Below are positions 8,623 to 16,702 of a stretch of DNA of 64,000 bases, piece after piece (positions within the stretch are counted from its first letter, which is position 1; every line of letters begins with the position of its first letter). The stretch comes from Sulfitobacter sp. 20_GPM-1509m. Its GTDB lineage: Bacteria > Pseudomonadota > Alphaproteobacteria > Rhodobacterales > Rhodobacteraceae. The notes under the pieces were generated by a model. The model worked only from the letters and a program-made list of their open reading frames with translations. It was not told the DNA's origin and ran no database searches. The position numbers were made by a program, and so were the translations under genes. The DNA is taken from positions 1 to 64,000 of the forward strand of contig NZ_JIBC01000007.1 in NCBI RefSeq assembly GCF_000620505.1, in the 5' to 3' direction.

Positions 8623-8713
8623 GGGGCGTGGACCTCGAAGATTGACTTGAGATCGAAATGCCATGAGGTAAAAAGCATGACAATTTTTCTATTGTACTAG
8701 ATACAGTGAAGCC

Positions 8714-10048
8714 ATGAAGAAGGCCCGTTACATCCGCCTTGCCGATATGCTCTCGACGGCGATTCAAGAGGGCAAGCTGGCTCCGGGCACGAAGCTGCCC
8801 ACGCATCGCGCGTTCGCAGAACAGTTCAGCGTGGCACTTGCCACGGCGACTCGCACCTATGGGGAACTTGAGCGCAGAGGCATGATCGTCGGCGAAGCCG
8901 GTCGCGGCACCTTCGTGCGAGACCTCGGATTACCCCCTACACTTGGGGTCCGACAGACTGCCAGTGATGGCCTCATCGACCTGGTTTTCAACATGCCGGG
9001 GGACGCGGCCGATGCGGGTATGTTGCGGGCGGGCCTGCGGCGACTTGCGGCGGCGGGCGACCTTGAGGCAATGCTGCGCTACCAGCCTCACGGCGGGCGG
9101 ACGCACGAACGCCGGATCATTGCTGAAAACCTTGCCTCAACCCTTGGTCCTATCGACCCCGACTGCCTTCTGATTACGTCCGGCGGCCAGCATGGGTTGG
9201 CAACCATCGCGCTCGGGCTCTTTCGACGTGGGGACAGGATTGCAACCGACACTCTGACCTATCCCGGCTTCAAATCCATCGCGGCGTTGCAGGGCCTTGA
9301 TCTTATTCCCATTGAGGGGCGGCGGGGCCTAATGGACCCGGACGATCTGGAACGACAGTGTTGCGCGCGCAAGTTGCGGGCGGTCTATCTGATGCCAACG
9401 GTTCACAACCCCTTGGGTTCGGTCATGGATGAGACAACTCGCCTGCGCCTGATCGAGGTCGCGCGCAAGCATGACCTGTTGCTCATCGAAGACGCGGCCT
9501 ACGCGTTTCTGGAGCTAGATCCGCCGCCAAGCCTCATCGCGCTCGCTCCGGAACGAACGGTCTATGTCGGGGGCTTTTCCAAGAGCCTCGCGACAGGCTT
9601 GCGCTTGGGCTACTTGATCGCGCCCGCGACCCACACAGACAGACTGCTTGAAGCGATCAGGGCGACAACCTGGAACGCCCCGGCGCTGATCTCCTGCCTG
9701 GTGACGGGCTGGGTGGAGGACGGCACGCTTGCCCGTTCCGAAGAGACCCGCCGGCGGGACGGCGCAGAGCGCCAGCGACTTTGCCGGACCGTTTTTGATG
9801 GTTTGATCATCCTTTCACATCACAACGCAGGCTTCGCCTGGTTGCCACTCGAAAAGGGTGTTCGGGCAGAACCCATCGTCACACGTTTGAAAGAGCACGG
9901 TATCTCCGCATCCGGTGCAGAACCTTTTGCAACGACGGTCGCAGTACCACAGGCGCTTAGGCTGGCTTTTGGCGGTGTGCAGAAAGATCAGTTGGAGGAG
10001 GTCTTTCAGATAGTTCGCAGAGCTGTCGATGGGGCTTCCATGTCGTGA
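8714..10048 (+). CDS. MocR-type transcriptional regulator (GntR domain fused to aminotransferase fold)
   Basis: A 444-residue fusion. Residues 1-75 form a GntR winged helix (LAPGTKLPTHRAFAEQF, then LERRGMIVGEAGRGTFV). Residues 95-440 form a fold-type I aminotransferase domain. The PLP Lys is expected at 290 in GGFSKSLATG; Asp260 and Tyr263 (LIEDAAYAF) are also in place. MocR proteins sense PLP, an amino compound or both, rather than performing transamination. The divergent MFS gene is the obvious candidate target. The short intergenic region contains TTGTACTAGATACAG, which may hold the overlapping promoters. Effector identity is not readable. Confidence 0.9.
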   Translation: MKKARYIRLADMLSTAIQEGKLAPGTKLPTHRAFAEQFSVALATATRTYGELERRGMIVGEAGRGTFVRDLGLPPTLGVRQTASDGLIDLVFNMPGDAADAGMLRAGLRRLAAAGDLEAMLRYQPHGGRTHERRIIAENLASTLGPIDPDCLLITSGGQHGLATIALGLFRRGDRIATDTLTYPGFKSIAALQGLDLIPIEGRRGLMDPDDLERQCCARKLRAVYLMPTVHNPLGSVMDETTRLRLIEVARKHDLLLIEDAAYAFLELDPPPSLIALAPERTVYVGGFSKSLATGLRLGYLIAPATHTDRLLEAIRATTWNAPALISCLVTGWVEDGTLARSEETRRRDGAERQRLCRTVFDGLIILSHHNAGFAWLPLEKGVRAEPIVTRLKEHGISASGAEPFATTVAVPQALRLAFGGVQKDQLEEVFQIVRRAVDGASMS

Positions 10049-10421
10049 GAAATTCCGAGAGCTGACATTCATGCAGCCGCAGCGAATGGCGGAAAACCGC
10101 CCTTGAAGGTATATGAGACAAGTTTAACGTGCTTAAAAGCGAGTTTCTGATCCAAGTTCAGCAAAAGATCTTGGGATACGTCGGTCATTAGCCGTTGATT
10201 TTTAATGAAGTGTCATGACGGTTGCTTTGGAACACCCCTAGACTGAAATTAAAACAATTTTCTCAACTATGACTAGCCCGGGCTTAGGTGCTAGAACTTG
10301 TCCGTCTATCCTCAAAGCGTTTCCCAATAGGGCTCAGTCGGCCATAGAAACATGAGTAAATTCAGGGTTTTGTTGGGAAACGGTTTAGCTTTATTTTCAG
10401 GTTTTTAGGTGAGTTGTCCGC
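10049..10421. other. Non-coding stretch left of the tRNA-Val scar
   Basis: No gene is supported. The region holds a small hairpin, GGCGG-AAAA-CCGCC, at 10088-10101, which could help end the upstream transcript. It also contains a perfect 10-bp inverted repeat, CGTTTCCCAA at 10318-10327 and TTGGGAAACG at 10373-10382. A related copy (CGTTTTCCCAA) lies at 10497-10507 beyond the tRNA fragment. This arrangement is discussed under findings as possible integrase arm-type sites. Confidence 0.5.
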
Positions 10422-10469
10422 TCGTTTACACCGAAGATGTCGGGAGTTCGAGTCTCTCACGACCCACCA
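10422..10469 (+). pseudogene. 3' fragment of a tRNA-Val(UAC) gene, probable attachment-site scar
   Basis: The 48 bases run from the 5' side of the anticodon stem through the anticodon loop (TTTACAC, anticodon TAC), 3' anticodon stem CGAAG, variable loop, T stem-loop (GGGAG-TTCGAGT-CTCTC), 3' acceptor strand ACGACCC and ACCA. The D arm and the 5' acceptor strand (expected GGGTCGT) are missing, and the 5' side of the anticodon stem no longer pairs fully. Tyrosine integrases that use tRNA genes leave exactly such anticodon-loop-to-3'-end duplications at the far side of an inserted element. By orientation the element would lie to the left. No integrase is in the window. Confidence 0.8.
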
Positions 10470-10654
10470 TTCCAGCCAATCTTTTCAAGTGCCTGACGTT
10501 TTCCCAACGGTTCCGTTTTGTTCTTGTCTGACGTGCCTGACGCCGTCTGTGATCTGTGGCGGTCGGAACTGGCGCAGGCAGGCATTGCGGCGTAGGCCGG
10601 TATGGATCGCGGCGACCGCGCCCTGCCGGTGTGCAAACGACAGCTTCTGGCCGT

Positions 10655-11539
10655 TCACTCCAGAACATCACGCCAAGAGTGCTTCGGCTGAAACCCGACG
10701 AGCTTCTTCGCCTTCTTGTTGCAAAAGAAGGTTTCGTTTCGGCCCATTTTGCCACGAACTTCGACATTCTTGTAGAACTGTTCGATCACCTGATCCGTGG
10801 TGATACCAACCGACATGTCGTCGTTCGATACGTTGAACACTTCAAACCCCAATCCGTCGGCTTTCAGACAGCAGTCGACCATATGCCCCAGATCGCGGGC
10901 ATCAATATACGCGAATATATTGCGCCGCCGCAGGGCCGGGTTTTCCATGAAAGCGGGGAAAATTTCGGCATATTCTTGTGGCTCTATCACGTTGTTGATC
11001 CGCAATCCGTAAATGTCGGCACCGGACCGCGCCTGAAAGGAACGTGCGGTCGCCTCGTTGCAGACTTTCGACATGGCGTAGCTGTCGTGGGGCACGGTCG
11101 GGTGGGTTTCATCAACCGGCACAAAATCCGGTTTCAACTCACCGTCCGCGAAACATATGCCATAGGTCGTCTCGGAGCTTGCAAATATCACTTTCGGGAC
11201 GCCGAGCTTCACAGCCGCCTCGATGACGTTATAGGTGCTCAGAGTATTCTGCCGAAAACACTCGCCATCCGTGCCGATCATGACGCGTGGAATGGCCGCG
11301 AAATGCACAACCGCATCATATTTCGGAACGCCCGTTCCTGCGTCCAGTTCAGCAGCTTCGATGAACTGGGACATGGCACCAATGACCTGGCCTGAATCGC
11401 ACAGATCCACCAACAATTCGGGACACTCCAGCCCGGACGGTGATCGGTCAACATTTACGACATGGTGACCTTGTGCCTGAAGATGCTGGATGGCCCATCG
11501 GCCAGCCTTGCCGCTGCCACCTGTGAAGAAAACTCGCAT
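10655..11539 (-). CDS. NAD-dependent epimerase/dehydratase (extended SDR)
   Basis: A 294-residue extended short-chain dehydrogenase. The Rossmann motif is TGGSGKAG at 6-13, the catalytic pair is Tyr154/Lys158 (SYAMSK), and SSETTYG precedes it at about 121-127. This is the layout of nucleotide-sugar or sugar-acid epimerases and dehydratases. The start at 11539 is chosen because AGAGGG lies five bases upstream and the Rossmann strand follows at once. No sugar-biosynthesis genes are adjacent, so the substrate is unknown. It stands alone between the tRNA scar and a transposase relic, suggesting acquired DNA. Confidence 0.85.
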   Translation of the reverse strand: MRVFFTGGSGKAGRWAIQHLQAQGHHVVNVDRSPSGLECPELLVDLCDSGQVIGAMSQFIEAAELDAGTGVPKYDAVVHFAAIPRVMIGTDGECFRQNTLSTYNVIEAAVKLGVPKVIFASSETTYGICFADGELKPDFVPVDETHPTVPHDSYAMSKVCNEATARSFQARSGADIYGLRINNVIEPQEYAEIFPAFMENPALRRRNIFAYIDARDLGHMVDCCLKADGLGFEVFNVSNDDMSVGITTDQVIEQFYKNVEVRGKMGRNETFFCNKKAKKLVGFQPKHSWRDVLE

Positions 11540-11587
11540 TGAACCCTCTATCTGTTCGCTCAAAGGCATCTGTGTTGTTGTGCCTGA

Positions 11588-11618
11588 CCTTGAACTACCA
11601 ATGGTGGGTAGTTCAAGG
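11588..11618. repeat. Perfect 12-bp inverted repeat upstream of the epimerase
   Basis: CCTTGAACTACC and GGTAGTTCAAGG flank a 7-base loop. The site lies 49 bp upstream of the epimerase start. It could be an operator, a terminator stem lacking a T run, or a leftover of mobile DNA, since a transposase fragment lies just beyond. No choice can be made from sequence alone. Confidence 0.6.
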
Positions 11619-11663
11619 CAGACTGCCAGGATGACTTCCTGTCCCCGGGGGGTATCCCAAAAC

Positions 11664-11908
11664 TCAGCCGCCCAACACAGGACCGGCGGGGGAGATTTTC
11701 ATCTGTGCATGCGAAATTGGAGAGAAAAGCCCAAGTGCAAAGGCATTTGAGCGCAAACGGTGTTCAGGTTTTGGTCTTTCTTTGACCGGATAGCATTTCT
11801 GCGGTGTCAGACCAGCGAGGCCTGAATGCGGGCGGCGATGGTTGAAGTCGTCGCGCCATGCCGCCACCAGATCGCGGACATGGCGCAGGTTTTCGAAGAG
11901 ATACAATC
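11664..11908 (-). pseudogene. IS3-family transposase C-terminal fragment
   Basis: The minus-strand frame reads YLFENLRHVRDLVAAWRDDF, then NHRRPHSGLAGLTP, which is the C-terminal signature of IS3-type OrfB integrase domains. A stop codon lies directly upstream, and the DDE catalytic core is absent, so only the last roughly 80 residues of a protein of about 280 remain. The fragment ends about 10 bp from the stop of the cytochrome b561 gene. No intact inverted terminal repeats were found. It is a decayed insertion sequence. Confidence 0.8.
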
Positions 11909-11919
11909 AGTTGTTTCCA

Positions 11920-12534
11920 CTATTTCACCAGCCGCCACATCTCCCTCAGGTCCAGATGTCGCGTCCAATGTGCCAGCAGGGCAAGGCCGGCGTGACCGAT
12001 CAGGTAAGCCCAAACCACATTGGCAAAGAGCACGTGAACCCCGAGCACCTGCTCGCGGACGCCCGGAAACAGCACCGAGGCGGCGCCGGTCGTGGCCATG
12101 AGCGTCATCAGAAGAAGGCCCAGACCGTGAATTGCGGACGCCATCGGACGGTGATTGTCCATGTCGGGGAAGGTCAGGTGGCGGGCTGAGGCCAGGTGCG
12201 CCTTTGTGTCCTCGATCAATGCGGCGCGGCGGTTGGCGGAGAACCATGGGATCAGCGAGCCAAGGGAGGTACCTTTGGACCGAAAGAGAAGCAGCAGCCA
12301 GAAGAGAGCGGCAAAGCCCAGGGCAGCGTAGCCGGAGTATTCGTGGACTTCGAACAGCAGATTGCCTGGCGAAGTGCCGTGCGGCGCGCGCATCACGAGA
12401 GAAGTTGCAAGCTGAGTGATGATGCTGAGCGCAAGGCCGGCGTGGATCAGGCGTGTCGGCAGGGTGTGTCGGGAGGTGGGCTGAAGGTCTGACACCGAAG
12501 GGGCCTTTCGAAAGTGGGGCACAGGACCGTGCAT
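11920..12534 (-). CDS. Cytochrome b561 family membrane protein
   Basis: A membrane protein of 204 residues with about four helices, matching the prokaryotic di-haem cytochrome b561 / Ni-Fe hydrogenase b-type group. Candidate haem-ligand histidines lie in RLIHAGLALS, EVHEYSGYAALG, AIHGLGLLLM and IGHAGLALLAHW. These proteins pass electrons between the quinone pool and periplasmic partners. The start at 12534 is chosen because AAGG lies six bases upstream and the longer upstream frame looks non-coding. It is divergent from the DedA-PAP2 gene. No cytochrome c gene is directly adjacent. The electron partner is unknown. Confidence 0.82.
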   Translation of the reverse strand: MHGPVPHFRKAPSVSDLQPTSRHTLPTRLIHAGLALSIITQLATSLVMRAPHGTSPGNLLFEVHEYSGYAALGFAALFWLLLLFRSKGTSLGSLIPWFSANRRAALIEDTKAHLASARHLTFPDMDNHRPMASAIHGLGLLLMTLMATTGAASVLFPGVREQVLGVHVLFANVVWAYLIGHAGLALLAHWTRHLDLREMWRLVK

Positions 12535-12667
12535 GCGCGCCTTGTGACAGGCCAACTTTTCGTGCTCCTGACGCCGACATTGCGTTTTTGTAATCTTGGT
12601 CGCCAACGCTTTGCCGTTGCAGGAAAACCGGCTATCTGCCCGGTGACACCATGCAAGAGGAGCCGCC

Positions 12668-14686
12668 ATGTCCGGCTGGGCCAGCCACATCCTGCCATCG
12701 CTCGAATCGCTTGGCCTCTGGTCCTACTGGATCATTGGCGCGGCCTCGATGTTGGAATCCTTCTTCCTGACCGGTGTTGTCGTGCCCGGCACGCTCATCG
12801 TCGACGCCGGCGGGGCGTTGGTTCGGCTTGGGCGGATCGACTTCTTCGATCTGGTCTGGTTCGTCGCCATCGGGGCGATCCTCGGGGGCGAGATGGGATT
12901 TTGGCTTGGTCGTTACGCCAAGAAGCGCTTTCCTCAGGACTGGGCGCCAACCCGCTCTCGCACCTTTCTGAGGGCGCAGGCGCTGTTTGACCGGCGGGGC
13001 GGCATGGCATTGGTCCTCGGCAGGTTCCTCGGTCCGGTGGCAGGTTTGGTGCCCCTGGCGGCCGCGCTGACAGGGATGCCCGTCCGCACCTTCCGTCTGT
13101 GGAATATCGCCAGCGCCTTTCCTTATGCGCTGGCTCATGTCGCGATCGGCTATGCGGCGGGTGATCTGCTGGCGCGGATCGGGCCGGTTGCAGGGCGGGC
13201 AGCCATGGTGGTCGGGGCCGTGGCCATCGTCATCGTCGCCTTCTATGTCATCGCCGCGCAGGTCCAGCGCGGGCTTCCGCTGGTGCTGCGGTGGACGGGC
13301 TTCCTCCGGGATTCGGTCGTGTCGCGACCGCGCGTGCGGCACTTGATGGAGCGGCATCCCTCCATCGTCACCTTCCTGGCACGTCGCTTCGATGTGGAAC
13401 GCTTTGACGGCCTGACCCTGACGATGTTGATCGGTGTGTGCGGCTATCTCGTCATTGCCTGGGCCGATACGGCCTTCGATTTCCTGCATCTGCCGCAAGT
13501 GGCCGAGATGGACCTGCGCCTCGCTCGGCTGATCCACGCCTTCTGGACGCCGGAGCTTTTGAAAGCCTTCGGCCTGATCACGCAGCTCGGGCATTGGCCA
13601 GTGGTGCTGGCTGTCTTCCTGGGCGCGGCCGTAGCGCTGGCGCTGACGCGCCGTTGGCCGTCGCTCGTTCACCTCTGCGTGGCACTCGGTGGCGAGTTGA
13701 TCACTGTCCGGCTTCTGAAAGGCACTTTCGCCCGTCCTCGTCCGGACCTGGGCTATTTCATCGAGACCTCGGGCAGCTTCCCCTCCGGTCATGCCACCCT
13801 GTCGGTCGCCTTCTGGGGCACCCTGGTCGTGATCCTCTGGCGCGAGAAGCTGATCGGCATTCCGACCGCACTTCTGGCGGCAGGCAGTTTCGCCGTGCTG
13901 ATCGGAGGGAGCCGACTTTATCTGATCGAGCACTTCCTGTCGGATGTCGTGAACGGTTGGATCGTCGGGGCGTTCTGGCTGGTGATCGGCTTTGGCGTGG
14001 CGGAATGGTTCCGGCATGCGCGCCCCTCGACACCGCGACACACAGGCTGGCAGCGCGCTGCGGCCGCGTCCGTCCTGCTGGTCGCGACGGTTGCGGCAGG
14101 CTGGGGCGTCGCGACGGCCAACCCGCCACTCGCAACCCGTGGCGCCGAGGCTGCGCCGAAGCCGCTGGCAATCGCCGACATCGGCACCGCGCGCTTCCCG
14201 GTCATCGCTGAAACACTCACCGGCGCCGCCACGCTTCCGGTCCGGACGGTCATCAGGGCCACGGACCCGGCGGCGCTGGAAAGCGCGTTGACCGCCAACG
14301 GGTGGACGCGGCTTGACCGCCCAAGCCTGAGCGGCGCGTTGCACGCCGTATGGAAAGACCTCGCCGATCTGACCGCCGGAACAGCTCCCGCGATCCCCAT
14401 GTTCTGGAACGGACATCCGCAGGACATGACGTTCCGCGACGCAGGGGACGGAACATTGCTCTGGGTCTGGAAGGCGGGCGTCGAGAGCGGGACCGGTGAG
14501 ACCCTTTATCCCGTCGTGGTCGAACCGGGCGAAACGGCCAGCGCCGGTCGCGGCGCGAAGCCGCCGCTGCCCCTGGCTGCCGCGACCGCAATTACTGTCC
14601 CAAAAGCCCCCACCCAGGGGGAAGGACCGGAAGGTCCGGGATGGAACTGTGACGGCACGGTGACAGTCGGGTCACCTGCGCCCTGA
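12668..14686 (+). CDS. DedA - PAP2 phosphatase - LssY-like fusion protein
   Basis: A 672-residue membrane protein with three parts. Residues 1-200 form a DedA/SNARE-associated domain, with VLGRFLGPVAGLVPL at 116-130. Residues 240-450 form a PAP2 lipid-phosphatase domain with all three motifs: KGTFARPRP at 351-359, PSGH at 372-375, and SR-x5-H-x3-D with Arg416, His422 and Asp426. The tail after about residue 480 is periplasmic and resembles the LssY C-terminal domain. DedA proteins flip or move polyprenyl and phospholipids; PAP2 proteins dephosphorylate them at the periplasmic face. A fused carrier-lipid or phospholipid recycling enzyme is the likely role. It is monocistronic and divergent from cytochrome b561. 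Confidence 0.88.
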   Translation: MSGWASHILPSLESLGLWSYWIIGAASMLESFFLTGVVVPGTLIVDAGGALVRLGRIDFFDLVWFVAIGAILGGEMGFWLGRYAKKRFPQDWAPTRSRTFLRAQALFDRRGGMALVLGRFLGPVAGLVPLAAALTGMPVRTFRLWNIASAFPYALAHVAIGYAAGDLLARIGPVAGRAAMVVGAVAIVIVAFYVIAAQVQRGLPLVLRWTGFLRDSVVSRPRVRHLMERHPSIVTFLARRFDVERFDGLTLTMLIGVCGYLVIAWADTAFDFLHLPQVAEMDLRLARLIHAFWTPELLKAFGLITQLGHWPVVLAVFLGAAVALALTRRWPSLVHLCVALGGELITVRLLKGTFARPRPDLGYFIETSGSFPSGHATLSVAFWGTLVVILWREKLIGIPTALLAAGSFAVLIGGSRLYLIEHFLSDVVNGWIVGAFWLVIGFGVAEWFRHARPSTPRHTGWQRAAAASVLLVATVAAGWGVATANPPLATRGAEAAPKPLAIADIGTARFPVIAETLTGAATLPVRTVIRATDPAALESALTANGWTRLDRPSLSGALHAVWKDLADLTAGTAPAIPMFWNGHPQDMTFRDAGDGTLLWVWKAGVESGTGETLYPVVVEPGETASAGRGAKPPLPLAAATAITVPKAPTQGEGPEGPGWNCDGTVTVGSPAP

Positions 14687-14689
14687 GGA

Positions 14690-14857
14690 TCAGGACGGAA
14701 AGCGGATCGTCACCGACAATCCGGGCCGCGCGTCGCCCAGAGCCAGATCCGCCCCGTGAAGATTACAGGCGGCAGCCACGAGGCTCAGGCCCAGTCCGCT
14801 GGCAGGCCACGTGGTGTTCTCACTGCCCTTGGTTCGAACAATCGGGCGACCACACCC
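14690..14857 (-). pseudogene. C-terminal relic of a sensor histidine kinase
   Basis: The minus-strand frame reads RPIVR, then WPASGLGLSLVAAACNLHGA, then ARPGLSVTIRFP. These are the G2 box and last strands of a histidine-kinase ATPase domain. Everything before it (dimerisation domain, N box, G1 box) is missing, and the frame upstream is unrelated. About 55 residues remain of an expected 450 or so. No response-regulator gene is next to it. It ends 3 bp after the DedA-PAP2 gene, head-on. Confidence 0.75.
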
Positions 14858-15039
14858 CCTTGTTACGCCCATAGTGGTCGCTGTTCGGTGGCCAGATCGG
14901 CAAAGGTATCACCCTATCGGTAGGTGGAAAGGCGAAAGCGATCGCCCGCAGCCGGGGCTTTGAGCGGGGTCTGGCCAATTTTGGTCAATACTCATTGTAA
15001 ACTGGAGCTTGGCAGAGCAGTAAGCACGGGACACGAAAG

Positions 15040-16338
15040 GTGGTGGAAGGTGCTTTGTTGATCAGGTTGAGATATTGGACTGCCATGTTCGCTGCTGGTG
15101 GGATCGCAATCGGCCTGTCGTACCTTGTCGACACTCCGGCAGAACATGCCAAAGCTGCGCCTGATGCGGCCAGAACCGATCAGTCGGGCGACAAATCGAT
15201 TGAAGATGACGAGGTCGCATCGGTTGAAACAGATGCAGATCCCGACACGCCGACAGCGACGAAAGACACCGAGACATGGACAGAGGTCGTGGGCATGGGC
15301 GACAGTCTGTCAGGACTTCTCGCAAAGGCCGGTCTTGATACGGAGACCAGCCGAAAGGTCATTCTTGCGATCGGGTCCGAATTCGATGTGCGCCATCTGA
15401 AGCCGGGGCACCGCCTTGCTCTGGAACTGTCCGACGACGGGCTTCCACAGACGGCCACGCTGGAAATAGATGACGGGTCCCGCATCCAGGCGACGTTCGG
15501 GGAGGCGCCCTCTGTCCAGAGGCTGGAACCTGAACTTGTCAGTGTCCGGCACGCAGGCGAGGCGACGGTCAACAGCTCGATCTTTGCGGCACTTGATGGC
15601 GCTGGCATTCCGACCCGGTTCGCAACGGACCTGGAACTGATCCTGGGAGAGACATTCGACCTGCGGACCCAGCTGGCTGGCGGGGAGCATATTCGCCTGA
15701 TGTGGCGGGAGCACAGCTCCGGTGACCGCGTTGTCGGTGATCCGACCATTGATTTTGCGCAACTCGATCTGGCCGATGGTCGCTATGAAATCCTGTGGCC
15801 TGACGACAATTCCCGCCGGACCACGATTTTCAAGGACGGGGAACTCTTGCAGACATTCGACCAACCGATCCGCGGCGCGCGGCTCAGCTCGGCGTATGGA
15901 CTGAGGATGCATCCCGTTCACGGGACGGTGCGCATGCACAGCGGACTGGATTTTGCCACCAGACAGGGGGCTGCTGTCGAAGCGACCCAGCGGGGCAAGG
16001 TCTCCTTCATGGGCAAGCGCAGCGGTTACGGCACAGTGGTTGAACTGGATCACGGCAACGGCGTGCAGACGCTCTATGCCCACCTCAGCGCGATGAACGA
16101 AAAACTGGAAATAGGCCAGCAAATCGACGCAGGAACACAGATTGGTCGGGCCGGATCGACCGGAACTTCGACGGCACCGCATCTTCACTACGAAATCCGC
16201 GTCGACGGCACGCCGGTCTCGCCGCTCGCGGACACGCAGCTGCACGGTTCATCCAGCCGGGTGCGCACGAAAAATTCTCTTTTGCTCGTTGGCGAAATGC
16301 AAACCGAGTTGGATCGTCTGCTGGCATCGCGCGGATAA
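15040..16338 (+). CDS. M23-family peptidoglycan endopeptidase, membrane anchored
   Basis: A 432-residue protein with an N-terminal hydrophobic helix (MFAAGGIAIGLSYLV), an acidic linker, a LysM/OapA-like region (GDSLSGLLAKAGLD) around residues 85-130, and a C-terminal LytM domain. Zinc-site residues are visible: His291 region, His300-x3-Asp304 (MHSGLD) and His381-x-His383 (HLHYE). It should cut peptide cross-links in the periplasm, like MepM. The start is uncertain: GTG at 15040 has no good binding site, while TTG at 15058 follows GGAAGG with better spacing and still keeps the helix. It is monocistronic. Confidence 0.88.
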   Translation: MVEGALLIRLRYWTAMFAAGGIAIGLSYLVDTPAEHAKAAPDAARTDQSGDKSIEDDEVASVETDADPDTPTATKDTETWTEVVGMGDSLSGLLAKAGLDTETSRKVILAIGSEFDVRHLKPGHRLALELSDDGLPQTATLEIDDGSRIQATFGEAPSVQRLEPELVSVRHAGEATVNSSIFAALDGAGIPTRFATDLELILGETFDLRTQLAGGEHIRLMWREHSSGDRVVGDPTIDFAQLDLADGRYEILWPDDNSRRTTIFKDGELLQTFDQPIRGARLSSAYGLRMHPVHGTVRMHSGLDFATRQGAAVEATQRGKVSFMGKRSGYGTVVELDHGNGVQTLYAHLSAMNEKLEIGQQIDAGTQIGRAGSTGTSTAPHLHYEIRVDGTPVSPLADTQLHGSSSRVRTKNSLLLVGEMQTELDRLLASRG

Positions 16339-16634
16339 GTATCCCCAAAGATCGTTTGGCCGTTTCAGAGTTGGCGCTTGCAAGTGATCTGTGACGCAGC
16401 GAGGGGGGCTGAATGTCCGTCTTTCTGAACTATTTAGACTGAAGGGCGCCCTTTGAAATGCTGGCGAATGGGACGACTACTGTTGAAAACCGTAAGTCCG
16501 AGCTGCAGCCGCTACAAAAGTCGGCTTTTGACCAAGCCGCGCGTCGACGGGCCGTGGTGCGGTGATGCGACCTGCGTGACTGGCCGTTTATGACAGCCAA
16601 GCACATCTTAGCTGGCGGCAACACACATCCACAA
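16339..16634. other. Non-coding stretch before the FnrL box
   Basis: No gene was found in these roughly 300 bases. An open frame on the minus strand has a composition unlike the neighbouring genes and no ribosome binding site. The stretch ends at the FNR-type site upstream of the universal stress gene. Confidence 0.5.
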
Positions 16635-16648
16635 TTGATCCAGATCAA
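16635..16648. promoter_or_regulatory. FNR/FnrL binding site
   Basis: TTGATCCAGATCAA matches the FNR/FnrL consensus TTGAT-N4-ATCAA at every defined base. It lies 54 bp upstream of the universal stress protein start, a position fitting activation under low oxygen. The next gene, a cytochrome c, may share this control. Confidence 0.85.
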
Positions 16649-16702
16649 CGCGCCTCTTTTGTGCCACGTCATAGTGGGCGAAACGCACAAAGGAACACTG
16701 TC

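Noticed and set aside
10556-11395. Open frame antisense to the epimerase gene
   Set aside because: The minus-strand gene has a clear Rossmann fold and catalytic Tyr/Lys; the plus-strand frame has no motif.
11588-11618. Terminator for the region upstream of the epimerase
   Set aside because: The stem is perfect but moderate in GC and no T run follows on either strand.
12632-14416. Long open frame antisense to the DedA-PAP2 gene
   Set aside because: It follows the third-codon GC bias of the sense gene and encodes a low-complexity Arg/Gln/Gly/His sequence without any family motif. Similar mirror frames over amiC, PBP1a, the RTX gene, ilvI, the kinase and dctM were discarded for the same reason.
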